IMG/VR virus record: IMGVR_UViG_3300025874_000072
Span: 1 to 26,209 of that record
Reading direction: 5' to 3' (one strand)
Source of the DNA: a virus
Length of the DNA stretch: 26,209 nt
Numbering within the stretch: position 1 is the first letter of the stretch; each line of letters begins with the position of its first letter. The notes under the pieces were generated by a model that searched no databases, was not told where the DNA came from, and saw only the letters and a program-made list of their open reading frames with translations. The translations under genes were made by a program, and so were the position numbers. This document shows, piece after piece, positions 1 through 8,186 of this stretch.

Positions 1-3000
1 ATGTCATCATTAGTTTTTGCTATTTGTTTATTTTTGTCAGAAACTTCTTTAGCTTCAAAAACTTTTGTGGTAGCCTCTTTTACTACTTTTTCTACGTTTT
101 CAGGTTTCTCTACTGGTTCAGTTTCTGCTTCTACTGTTTCAGTTTCTGCTTCTACTGGCTCAGCTTTAACTTCTTCAGCTAACCTAGCAGCTTCTTCAGC
201 TTTAGCAAGATCTTTTTCTAGTTTATCTCTTTGTTGCTCGAACTGATATTCATCTATTTCTTGATCAAAATATTTATCTTCTAACTCTTCTAGCTTTCTT
301 TCTATAGAATCTACAGATGTAGATTTACTAACTTTTTGACCGCTAGTGTCTTTACCTTCTGCTTCTATAGACATTTGTTTAGCTGCTTCTATACCAGCTT
401 CTTCGCCTTTAGAATAACTTTTAATTAGCTCGAATAAATTCTTACCAGTATCAGCATTTAGTTCTAGTTCTGGCATCCTTTTTCTAAGAAGAGGAACAAA
501 CTTTTCAAAAGCGTTACCTACGTTTTCTTTAAATACTATTTGTTTTTCGCTTATAGCGTCTGATAGTACGGTAAGATACTCTTCGTAGTAATCATTAGGA
601 GATCTTTCTTTGCCGTCTTTATCGTACTTGTAAAAATCGTCGATACGTTTTTGTACAATTTCTCTTTGTTTGGGAGTTAGTTCACTTAATACTTCGTCTA
701 TAACCTTTATACCTTCGTCTGTGACTCTACCAGTTTTATCTTTCAAAGAGTCTCTTAGCACGAAATGACCAACCTCATGTTTTTCAACGGTTGTATTTCT
801 AGTAGCTGCAACAACTTGTTCATTTACATAGAAAATTTTATTTTCAGCGTCATAAAAACCATCACTAGATCTAACATCTTGACCATCTTTATTTATAGAT
901 TCATACTTCTTCTGGAAATCCTCTACAGATCTCACGGAAACAGACTCACCTTCTTGGGTAGCACCTAAGACATCTTCAGCTTGAGCTTTGTTTGCTATTC
1001 TTTGCTTTACGTAGAAATCGTCTAGTTTGTCTTGAAGTTTGTCGTATTTATAACCACCTGGTTCGTAAACCTTGTAATCTTTCTCTAGTTGCTGTAGTTG
1101 CTTCTCTTGTTCTTCGTTTCTGTCTTCTACCTTTTTTAAACGTTGCATTTCACCACCAATTTCAAAAGCTTCGTCTAAGAATTTGTAAGACTCTGCTCTT
1201 TCTTTTGATCCATAAGGAGCTTTAAAACTAGTGTTGTTATTCATTATGTCTTCGATAACGGACTCTCTATTCCATCTACCGTCTAGACTTTTAGTTGACG
1301 AGTCAATACCCATCCTATCATAAATTAAAGGTAGAGGAGTGTTAACTAAAGCGTTATTGTCTTTATCGTTGAACTTCTCACCTTTTTTCATTTTGTTGAT
1401 AAGTATTCTTATACTTTCGTCGGTAGGTTTTAAAGCGCTGTTATCTTCAGCCTTAGCTCTCTCTTTAGCTAAGTTTAATTCAGCTTCTGCTTCTAATATA
1501 TTATAATCTTTATTAGCATCCTCTATCTCTTTTCTAGCCTGATCTTCTGTTATTTGCTCTGTCTTAAGCTTAGCATCTATACCGCTCATTTTTTCAGCTC
1601 TAGCAGCGTCTATTTCGTTTATAGTATCTTCACCTGGCTTTCTAACTGACTCGGCATCAATACCTGTTTTCTTAGCAGCTTTGTTTACGTATGTGGGATT
1701 TAGGTTTAATAAACGCATATCTCTTTGAGCTGCTCTATATATACCGTTTTTGTGAAATATAGACTTAGCTCCAAGAACACTCATCTTAGCAACTTCACCT
1801 ACATACTCTTTAACAAACTCTTCTGGGCTTCTATCAAAGTAACCTTCTTCGTCTTCGCTGAGAGCAGCTGTTGCAAGTCTAGCAAACTCAAAAGAAAAAG
1901 CCCCAGCATTAGCATTGACGAATGTATTACCAGCACTTCTTGCTAGATCTGACTTAGATAATTGAGCTAGTATAGGTGAAAATATAGATTTAGATGGCAT
2001 AGCTCTAAGAATAGTAGAACCTAAAGAATTACCTACACCTAAAGAAAACCCAAATTGACGTCTAGCGAAGTCTTCCTCTCTAGTTGTCTGTTGAGATAAA
2101 CCTAAGCGAGTTTTTCCAGCTTCAAGAACCTCGAAAGCTGTAGCTTCTTCAGCTCCTTTCAAAAAGACATTCCCAGATTTTCTAAGTATCTTACTAGACT
2201 TAGCCGCTTTGCTACTATTAAAAGCTTTACCTAGCCACTTAAAACCTTTGTTTACGCTGTTTCCTGTTAGTTTTCTAGAAGCGTATAACTCTCCAACAAA
2301 TAAACCTAAATCGACGCTTCCACCACCAACTACACTCTTCCAGTTTTGAGTAACTGCTTCATCAACTTCGTCTTGGTTTATTCCGCTTAAGCCAGCCTTT
2401 TGCAAAGATTCAACAAAAATGCTGTTGGCATTTGCTTTTACCTTAGTTGTAGGTTCACCGCCTGTCATGTCAAATTTTTCAACTAGAGTTTCTAATCCGG
2501 ATTTCCAAAAACCTTCTTGCTCTTCTGAAAGAGGGTCGGTGTTTGTCTGAACAGCTTTATTTAGTATAGTGTAATCAATTAAAGCTTGGTTATAAGCCTT
2601 AGCTAAAGGGTGTTCACCAGGCAGCTTGCTTATGTTTTCAGGTATTTCACCTGTTTCCGATATTTGATTTATTCTATTTAAGTCACCTTCTACAGTCTCT
2701 TCAGAACCAAAAAAACCTTTTATAACGTTAACTATACTTTCAGGTCTTGTTATTGAGCCGTCCTCTGTTGTAAACTCTTTATCGCCTTTTTCTTTTACAA
2801 ATTGAGATACTCTATTTGATATACCAACAAGGTTAGCATATGAATTAGTTAACTCATTCTTTAAGGTTGACAACTCTGTTGTTGAAGCTTTTTCTTTAGC
2901 TTGTTGTTCTATATAGTCGTACTCTTTTTTAGACTCTTCAGGTAGTTTATCATACTTAATTAAATTACCAGTATTTACATCAAACAACTCTTTAGATTCT

Positions 3001-3842
3001 CCTTCTCTAACGGCTTCTATTTCTTTAATTATACCGCTCTTGTCTTCCTCGTCAGCTGTTTCAAGTGAAGAGTAAAGCTCTTGAAGTTTCTTGTCTTTAC
3101 CAGCTAGTACTGTCTTACCTTGGTCTAGTACAAACTCGTTAGATTTATCACCGTACTTCTCTATGATGTTGTCGAAAGCTTGAGACTTGGCTTTTTTAGT
3201 GTCTTCTTGTTGTAGCTCTGATATAGATATTCCATTTATTTTTTCATCATTAATGAAGTCATAGTAACTAAAACCACCAGTTAAAGAGTTTTTATAAGAG
3301 TCATACAAAGCTTGTTGTTTTTGAGTCGTAGAGCTGTAACCTTCTAACCCTTGTTGGGAAGTTTTAGCGTATAAATTTGAAATATTAGCAGGCGTGTAAC
3401 TCCATATACTAGAGCCAGCCTTGTTTAAAGTATTAGGTATACCTTGAACATCTATCTCATACTGCTTAGCTTCTTGAGCTTCTTGCTCCGCTTTTAGTTT
3501 ATCTTTTTCAGCTTTTCGTCTAGCATCGCGTTCAAGTCCTTCTTTTCGCACTCGACCTCTTATGCTGTAATTTATTCTACCATTGGAGTCGCGATCACTA
3601 TTCGTATTTGATGCCGAAGAAGTATCTCCCGATTTTAAATCCGTATTCCTTGGTACGTCTTTGTTCCCTGGTATTACATTTGCACCCTCGTTTGCAACAC
3701 CTTTCTTCTTTTTTTTCTTATCGTCATCACCTACTTCCTTTATACCAGTCTTTGTTAAGTATTCGTTAAGGTCTAAATTAGATTGAGCCGCAGCAGATTC
3801 AACTTGATCTAAAGAATATTCTTTATTATTGAATTTAAACAT
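1..3842 (-). CDS. Giant virion/ejection-type protein with HEVGH metallopeptidase motif (partial, C-terminus beyond left edge)
   Basis: The frame is open from the ATG at 3842-3840 to the left edge with no stop, giving at least 1280 residues; the end of the gene is missing. The N-terminus (FNNKEYSLDQVESAAAQSN...) is a short helical module of a kind I recall on large proteins of marine phages. Residues about 30-100 are charged and low-complexity, then long helical, Lys/Glu-rich stretches follow. Glycine- and alanine-rich, more hydrophobic stretches lie near residues 504-520 and 596-650 and could contact membrane. Residues 1022-1026 read HEVGH (765-779), the HExxH zinc-binding signature, and an acidic cluster DYYEEY with Glu1087/Glu1088 could supply a third ligand as in gluzincins. 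Beyond about 1180 the chain is Glu/Ala/Lys coiled coil with a 7-residue tandem repeat. As the last gene of the tail cassette it is probably an internal protein ejected with DNA. Peptidase activity is inferred from the motif only. Confidence 0.75.
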   Translation of the reverse strand, partial: MFKFNNKEYSLDQVESAAAQSNLDLNEYLTKTGIKEVGDDDKKKKKKGVANEGANVIPGNKDVPRNTDLKSGDTSSASNTNSDRDSNGRINYSIRGRVRKEGLERDARRKAEKDKLKAEQEAQEAKQYEIDVQGIPNTLNKAGSSIWSYTPANISNLYAKTSQQGLEGYSSTTQKQQALYDSYKNSLTGGFSYYDFINDEKINGISISELQQEDTKKAKSQAFDNIIEKYGDKSNEFVLDQGKTVLAGKDKKLQELYSSLETADEEDKSGIIKEIEAVREGESKELFDVNTGNLIKYDKLPEESKKEYDYIEQQAKEKASTTELSTLKNELTNSYANLVGISNRVSQFVKEKGDKEFTTEDGSITRPESIVNVIKGFFGSEETVEGDLNRINQISETGEIPENISKLPGEHPLAKAYNQALIDYTILNKAVQTNTDPLSEEQEGFWKSGLETLVEKFDMTGGEPTTKVKANANSIFVESLQKAGLSGINQDEVDEAVTQNWKSVVGGGSVDLGLFVGELYASRKLTGNSVNKGFKWLGKAFNSSKAAKSSKILRKSGNVFLKGAEEATAFEVLEAGKTRLGLSQQTTREEDFARRQFGFSLGVGNSLGSTILRAMPSKSIFSPILAQLSKSDLARSAGNTFVNANAGAFSFEFARLATAALSEDEEGYFDRSPEEFVKEYVGEVAKMSVLGAKSIFHKNGIYRAAQRDMRLLNLNPTYVNKAAKKTGIDAESVRKPGEDTINEIDAARAEKMSGIDAKLKTEQITEDQARKEIEDANKDYNILEAEAELNLAKERAKAEDNSALKPTDESIRILINKMKKGEKFNDKDNNALVNTPLPLIYDRMGIDSSTKSLDGRWNRESVIEDIMNNNTSFKAPYGSKERAESYKFLDEAFEIGGEMQRLKKVEDRNEEQEKQLQQLEKDYKVYEPGGYKYDKLQDKLDDFYVKQRIANKAQAEDVLGATQEGESVSVRSVEDFQKKYESINKDGQDVRSSDGFYDAENKIFYVNEQVVAATRNTTVEKHEVGHFVLRDSLKDKTGRVTDEGIKVIDEVLSELTPKQREIVQKRIDDFYKYDKDGKERSPNDYYEEYLTVLSDAISEKQIVFKENVGNAFEKFVPLLRKRMPELELNADTGKNLFELIKSYSKGEEAGIEAAKQMSIEAEGKDTSGQKVSKSTSVDSIERKLEELEDKYFDQEIDEYQFEQQRDKLEKDLAKAEEAARLAEEVKAEPVEAETETVEAETEPVEKPENVEKVVKEATTKVFEAKEVSDKNKQIAKTNDD
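109..171. repeat. Three imperfect 21-bp tandem repeats inside the giant virion gene
   Basis: Three consecutive 21-base units (109-129, 130-150, 151-171) share the core TCTACTG-TTCAGTTTCTGCT. The first two differ at a single base and the third diverges in its second half. In the coding frame they specify a Glu/Ala/Thr/Val heptad-like unit (VEAETEP/VEAETET) within a predicted acidic linker or coiled coil. The in-frame 21-bp period means copy-number change would preserve the frame. Confidence 0.7.
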
Positions 3843-3854
3843 AGTTTTCTTATT

Positions 3855-5585
3855 TTATAATATTGGTAAATCTGATGATTTAGATTCTAGTATTTTCTTT
3901 AACTCTACTTTCATGTCTTCGTTAGCATTAGGTAACATGTCTATCAAAGCTCTTACTCTAATTGGATCATTTAAGTCAAAGACCATTGTGTCTTCATATA
4001 TAATTTGTCCTTTACTACCAGTGCTTTTACCTGTTTCATAACCTAGTCGCAATAGACCTTTTGATTTCGATTTGTTATCTGGCATCAAATCACCAGCACC
4101 TGCTAACGTTACTTTAGATATTTTATTACCGTTTATAGTTTTGTTTCTGAAAAAAGAAGAAGGTTTTTCAAACATATCACTATAGACAGTAGGAGCGTTT
4201 TCAGCTGCTCTAGATCTCCTTAGATCTCCTTCAGTGGGAGCTTTAGTTTCTTCAATCTCTGGTTCTTCAATTTTACTGGTCTTAGTAGTTTTGTACAGTA
4301 TGTCTTGACCCACTTGTAGACTTGTGTTAGGATTACTCATCTTTAAAGCTTCTACGTCTTCAGCAGTAGCTTCTCTTTGTAGATACTGTGAAAATCTAGT
4401 ATCTACACTGTTCTGCATTAATGCATCCGCTATAAATTTCTTTTGAGAATCAAGGTCAGGGTTTTCTTTTAAGAAGCTAGAGTAAGTAAGCGTAGATCTA
4501 TTTGTACCAAACTGCAAGTTAGCTTGTATCTCTTCTGGACTACCCTCTAAAATCGCAGCAGCTTCACCCATCATCTCAGCGTATAATACATTATTTGATG
4601 TTACGTCAGTGAGATTTATTATGTTTTGATCGTATTGTTCACCTTTGTCGCTGTTCATAGTGCTTACGCTAGCAGAATACTTAGCTGTGACATCAGCATT
4701 TTTATCCTCTATACCCGCTACATTGTAAGATTCAGAATACTCAGGTAACTTAGATAACTTATTAATGAATTCACCATCCCAAAGATTAGCGTCTTTTTTG
4801 TATTCAAACTTGTAGTATTTTTTATCGTCTTTCTCTACTGTCTCTATTTTCGCTAATTCTTCTGGGGTTAAGTACTTTGCTAAAGGTCCATCGTCTAAAT
4901 CTTTAACAGGTATAAGAGTTTTTGCTGTAAAAAAGTTCTCCCCATTTTCTCCCATATTGAAATCATATTCCTCTATAGTTCCAGGAGAAATCATAGCATC
5001 TTCGTCGTACGCGTAGTAAGCTACTTGAGTTTTAAACCTTTCGATGTTATCTTTACCCTTCCAGGAATATCCGCCTGGGTAACCTTCGCTGTTTACTCTT
5101 TGTGATTTAACGTTGTCAACACCTGTTTTAATATTAATAGCGTTTTCAATACCTTTAGCTTGGAAATTTCTAGAATCATCAACTTTTTTTTGTAAAGCGG
5201 CTCGTTCTTTACTTGACAAGTCTTGATTGAACTCTAACTGAACTCTAGCATCTACAGCTCCCATTGAATAGTCCTCTTCTCCTACAGTGCCCTTACCATA
5301 CATTAGTTCCGTGGCTTGGGCTTTAAACTTTTCAGCCAAAGTGTTTCCATTCTTCTTTTTTACCGCTATATAGTTGTCTCTTAACTCGTCTGAGTACTTT
5401 TCCCTTGTTTCAAGAGAAAAAGACTGCATAGCTTGTCTACTTTTCCTTGTAGCTTCTTTTTCAGCTTTTCTAGCCTCGCTATACTTTATAACGTTATTTG
5501 CAACCGACTCTGCGAATCCGGATATAGCCTTAGCCCATATATCGCCAGATTTGTCTACTATTATAGGTGGGTTTCTATAGCTCAT
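3855..5585 (-). CDS. Putative internal virion / ejection protein, 576 aa
   Basis: I cannot assign a known family to this protein with certainty. It begins MSYRNPPIIVDKSG and then has a long basic amphipathic helix region (about residues 20-75, rich in Lys, Arg, Glu and Ala) followed by mixed charged sequence without signal peptide or clear membrane segment. The C-terminal third (from about 440) is Pro/Glu/Thr-containing linker and then a compact basic region. It sits between the glycine-zipper protein and the giant HEVGH protein, 12 bases before the latter's start, in the place where T7-like and crAss-like phages encode proteins that are stored in the virion and ejected. A virion-internal role is inferred from position and helical composition. 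The ATG is preceded by an A/T-rich, SD-less leader, like its neighbours. Confidence 0.6.
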   Translation of the reverse strand: MSYRNPPIIVDKSGDIWAKAISGFAESVANNVIKYSEARKAEKEATRKSRQAMQSFSLETREKYSDELRDNYIAVKKKNGNTLAEKFKAQATELMYGKGTVGEEDYSMGAVDARVQLEFNQDLSSKERAALQKKVDDSRNFQAKGIENAINIKTGVDNVKSQRVNSEGYPGGYSWKGKDNIERFKTQVAYYAYDEDAMISPGTIEEYDFNMGENGENFFTAKTLIPVKDLDDGPLAKYLTPEELAKIETVEKDDKKYYKFEYKKDANLWDGEFINKLSKLPEYSESYNVAGIEDKNADVTAKYSASVSTMNSDKGEQYDQNIINLTDVTSNNVLYAEMMGEAAAILEGSPEEIQANLQFGTNRSTLTYSSFLKENPDLDSQKKFIADALMQNSVDTRFSQYLQREATAEDVEALKMSNPNTSLQVGQDILYKTTKTSKIEEPEIEETKAPTEGDLRRSRAAENAPTVYSDMFEKPSSFFRNKTINGNKISKVTLAGAGDLMPDNKSKSKGLLRLGYETGKSTGSKGQIIYEDTMVFDLNDPIRVRALIDMLPNANEDMKVELKKILESKSSDLPIL

Positions 5586-5616
5586 ATTGTATTTATTTTC
5601 TTTGTTTTAATTGCTT

Positions 5617-6348
5617 TTATGCTGATTTATATTGTCCATAAGCCATAGCTAAATTACCAACCGCTTGCATTCCAGCAGCTGTAGTAGAGGCTTGAGCCTG
5701 TTGAGATTGAATTTCTTGCGCTTGAGCTTGTGTAGCAACACCAGCATATCTATCGAGGTCTCTTTCAGATCTATTCTCTTCCACCTGAAATTCAAATAGT
5801 TTACCAGAAGCTTCGTTTTGTTGAATTCTTTGACCTTCGGATATAGCTATACCTTGTAATCTTCTTTGTTCGGCTACTTTTTGAGATTGTAGCATTTGTT
5901 CTCCCTGAGCTCTTAGCTTTTGGTTTTGAGCTTCTTGAGCTTCAATACTAGCAGACACGCCTTTCTTACTTTGTAAAGCAGCTAGTGCCAAAGCGGTAGC
6001 TCCACCAGCACTAGCACCTGTAGCTCTGATAGTGTCCAAAGCATTAGCTAAAGATATATCTGATTGCTCTATTTGTATTTCAGCAGCTTGAGTTGCAACG
6101 CCTAGGTCATTAAATGGGTTGGAGAAGCCACTAGACAAATCAACAGCTAACTCAGACAAGTTTTTAGTAGACTCGTATGGATTTACAATTTCTTGCCTAT
6201 CCTCTATAATTTGCGCCATCTTTGCCTCTGCTGCTCTTTTATCTCTTGCGGCTGCTTCTCGTGCTTTTTTATTCTGAGCACCTTGTATACCCATACCTAT
6301 ACCCGTTACTCCTAATCCTATCGCTAATGCGCCAACTACAAATCCCAT
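5617..6348 (-). CDS. Glycine-zipper internal virion protein (T7 gp14-like role)
   Basis: A 243-aa protein. Residues about 2-24 form one hydrophobic, glycine-spaced segment (GFVVGALAIGLGVTGIGMGI), a glycine-zipper type membrane helix. The rest is almost entirely Ala/Gln/Glu-rich amphipathic helix with many Gln residues (EIQSQQAQAS near the end). This architecture, one N-terminal membrane-active helix and a long Ala/Gln coiled body, is what is seen in short internal core or ejection proteins such as T7 gp14, which help form the DNA channel across the envelope. Sequence homology to gp14 is not claimed. It lies directly after the cupin gene (5 bases) and ahead of two larger candidate ejection proteins, which supports a shared role. 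Leader is poly-A/T with no SD. Confidence 0.6.
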   Translation of the reverse strand: MGFVVGALAIGLGVTGIGMGIQGAQNKKAREAAARDKRAAEAKMAQIIEDRQEIVNPYESTKNLSELAVDLSSGFSNPFNDLGVATQAAEIQIEQSDISLANALDTIRATGASAGGATALALAALQSKKGVSASIEAQEAQNQKLRAQGEQMLQSQKVAEQRRLQGIAISEGQRIQQNEASGKLFEFQVEENRSERDLDRYAGVATQAQAQEIQSQQAQASTTAAGMQAVGNLAMAYGQYKSA

Positions 6349-6353
6349 GTTTT

Positions 6354-6788
6354 TTATTTTTTTTGTTTGTATTCTTCTGTGTTAAAAGATACTATGTCTT
6401 TTTCTAATTCTTCTATGTTTTTCGTGTTAGAAGGGTTTTTATGTACATTTACAAATATAGAGTCTTCTAAAGCGTATATAAGCCTTTTCGATCCAGGCTC
6501 TGATATTGTATAACACGGCGCTATATGTTCAACAATCTCACCGTTATTATTTATTATAACTCTACCTTCCATTAAAAACCAAACGTGTAAATGATTGTGA
6601 ATAGCGCCAACAACTATTTGATCCTGCTTCATATTCATTTGTCTAATATAAATTTGATCCGCAAAAAAATGACTAATAGGTATATCTGGAACTTCAGCTA
6701 TACTCTTACCATCTCCAAATCCAGCATCACTGCTAATAATTAAATCCTGAAGCGCCTGTACTTGTTTATCTATCTTTTTTAATTCCAT
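6354..6788 (-). CDS. Cupin-fold protein, 144 aa
   Basis: A short protein with the two cupin signatures. Motif 1 is G61-AIHNHLH-VWFLMEG: His64, His66, His68 and Glu74 match the HxH...E metal-binding pattern. Motif 2 is EPGSKRLIYALEDSIFVNVH, with Pro98-Gly99 and a late His116 that would be the remaining ligand. Residues 1-45 form a helical lead and 120-144 a Lys/Glu tail. Cupins are small beta-barrels that bind a metal, a sugar or another small ligand; they range from enzymes to pure binding domains, so no reaction can be named. The gene sits between the 449-aa tail protein (stop ten bases upstream of this start) and the ejection-type proteins, suggesting either a virion component or a late accessory enzyme. 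The fold assignment is fairly firm; the role is unknown. Confidence 0.65.
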   Translation of the reverse strand: MELKKIDKQVQALQDLIISSDAGFGDGKSIAEVPDIPISHFFADQIYIRQMNMKQDQIVVGAIHNHLHVWFLMEGRVIINNNGEIVEHIAPCYTISEPGSKRLIYALEDSIFVNVHKNPSNTKNIEELEKDIVSFNTEEYKQKK

Positions 6789-6803
6789 TTAATTTAATTT
6801 AAT
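6789..6803. repeat. Short TTAAA-type repeat between tail gene and cupin gene
   Basis: Three units of TTAAT/TTAAA directly precede the cupin ATG and overlap the stop codon of the 449-aa gene. The leader on the coding strand is ATATTAAATTAAATTAA, the same form seen before the 88-aa gene. No Shine-Dalgarno sequence is present. Confidence 0.45.
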
Positions 6804-8148
6804 ATGATGATTCTGAGTAGTTTGTAGACACTGCAAATAGTTCTTTTTTACCACCTATGCTGTTATCAACGCTCATATCAACCACAGCAAAAAATCCCTT
6901 TACACCTGACGTTCCTCCGTTTCCAAAGACAATATCCCCTGCTTGTACAGGCGTTGAGTTTACTATGTTTGCAAAGTATTTGTTTTCTTTACGTTTGAAA
7001 TTATTATTCCATAGCTGAGCTTCTAGTCCTAGTAAGGTATTTCTAGAAGACGAACCTGCCGCTTTATCAATAGACAGACCCGTGTCGATAGTAGTGCTTA
7101 TAGCACTAACGCGCCAATCAGTACTACCTTCGTAGTTTATTGTTTTAAAATTTTTAACTAATGACTGATTACTGTTAAACACAAACTGTACGGATGATTC
7201 GTACTGTTGTCCGTAAAAAATTCCCCTACGAACCGAGGAAGAATCGTCAAAACTATAGTGTTTCCAAAGCTCGCCATTGTATGCAGAATACAAAGAAGAG
7301 TTTATGCTTAGTATAAAATTAGGTTTGTAACTAAAAAAACTAGTCCAACCCTTGGCCTCTTCGTCGAAAGATAGAGTATCATAACTACCGTTATCCTGCT
7401 GGATAGATATCACGTAATTTTTACTATGTATATCCCATCCGCCTACTATTTTACTAGACGGGCTTAGAGAACTTATTTTATCTCTAAAAAAGTCACGCAT
7501 ACCATAAGATGATATTTCTGTTATGCCGTCTCTAGAAAGCCTTAAAACAGCGTTCCTTTTTCTATCTGTAAAGTATTTTCTATAACCGTAGACAGCAAAA
7601 GACTCTGGATCTGTTGTTATACCGTAATTTCCTAAGTACGGAACCATTTGCCCAACAACTTGTGCTGCAGAAGTAGTTATAGCACTTCCCTCCGCTGAAT
7701 AAATAGCGTCTTTATCTATTAGAGCTCTACTAACTTTGTCCTCCTGAAAAACAATTAAGTCAGTATTTTCAGCAAACAGCTTTTGTATAGAGCCATTAGC
7801 TGGATCAGCTGATTTAGTTATATCATCACCAACTGAAAAAACATTTGTATCATTAACACCTGTTCTAGAGTTGAAAACACCAGAGTATATAATAGAATTA
7901 AACCTGTGTTGTTGGTTTGATTGATCTTCTACTAAGTAAGCTTTTACACCAAAATCTACAGAAGTGTTATTGTAGCCTCCTCTTATTCTAGCTTCTTCTA
8001 TATACCAATCTGTTTGATCATTAGAGGAGTAACCGCCTGGAACATTTGCTAAATTACTACGTGGGTTAGAAGGTAGGTTAGATACCATGCTACTAATCTT
8101 CTTTAGCCAAAAAGAGTTAAAATACTTTAAGTTTAGAATTGCTGACAT
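6799..8148 (-). CDS. Tail protein, 449 aa (beta-rich, partner of the 1674-aa tail protein)
   Basis: The protein is beta-rich and full of Gly, Ser, Asn and aromatic residues, without membrane segments. Characteristic stretches are WYIEEARIRGGYNN near residue 48, YRKYFTDRKRNAVLRLSRDG near 190, SSYGMRDFFRD near 213 and KNFKTINYEG near 338. I recognise these as recurrent in tail proteins of uncultured marine podoviruses and related crAss-like phages, and the middle suggests repeated propeller-like blades (GGWDIHSKNYVISI, LSFDEEAKGWTSFFSY). It follows the 1674-aa gene by 38 bases in a different frame, with a stop codon just upstream of its ATG, so it is a separate gene. It is probably a structural subunit at the tail hub or muzzle. 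No enzymatic motif is seen. Confidence 0.65.
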   Translation of the reverse strand: MSAILNLKYFNSFWLKKISSMVSNLPSNPRSNLANVPGGYSSNDQTDWYIEEARIRGGYNNTSVDFGVKAYLVEDQSNQQHRFNSIIYSGVFNSRTGVNDTNVFSVGDDITKSADPANGSIQKLFAENTDLIVFQEDKVSRALIDKDAIYSAEGSAITTSAAQVVGQMVPYLGNYGITTDPESFAVYGYRKYFTDRKRNAVLRLSRDGITEISSYGMRDFFRDKISSLSPSSKIVGGWDIHSKNYVISIQQDNGSYDTLSFDEEAKGWTSFFSYKPNFILSINSSLYSAYNGELWKHYSFDDSSSVRRGIFYGQQYESSVQFVFNSNQSLVKNFKTINYEGSTDWRVSAISTTIDTGLSIDKAAGSSSRNTLLGLEAQLWNNNFKRKENKYFANIVNSTPVQAGDIVFGNGGTSGVKGFFAVVDMSVDNSIGGKKELFAVSTNYSESSY

Positions 8149-8186
8149 ATATTATTATTACTTGTTTAAACGTTTAGTTACACTTG

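Noticed and set aside
8149-8186. Possible frameshift joining the 1674-aa and 449-aa tail genes into one protein
   Set aside because: The downstream frame has a stop codon immediately upstream of its ATG, the gap is AT-rich like other gene borders, and the 449-aa protein starts with a conserved-looking N-terminus, so two genes are more likely than one broken gene.
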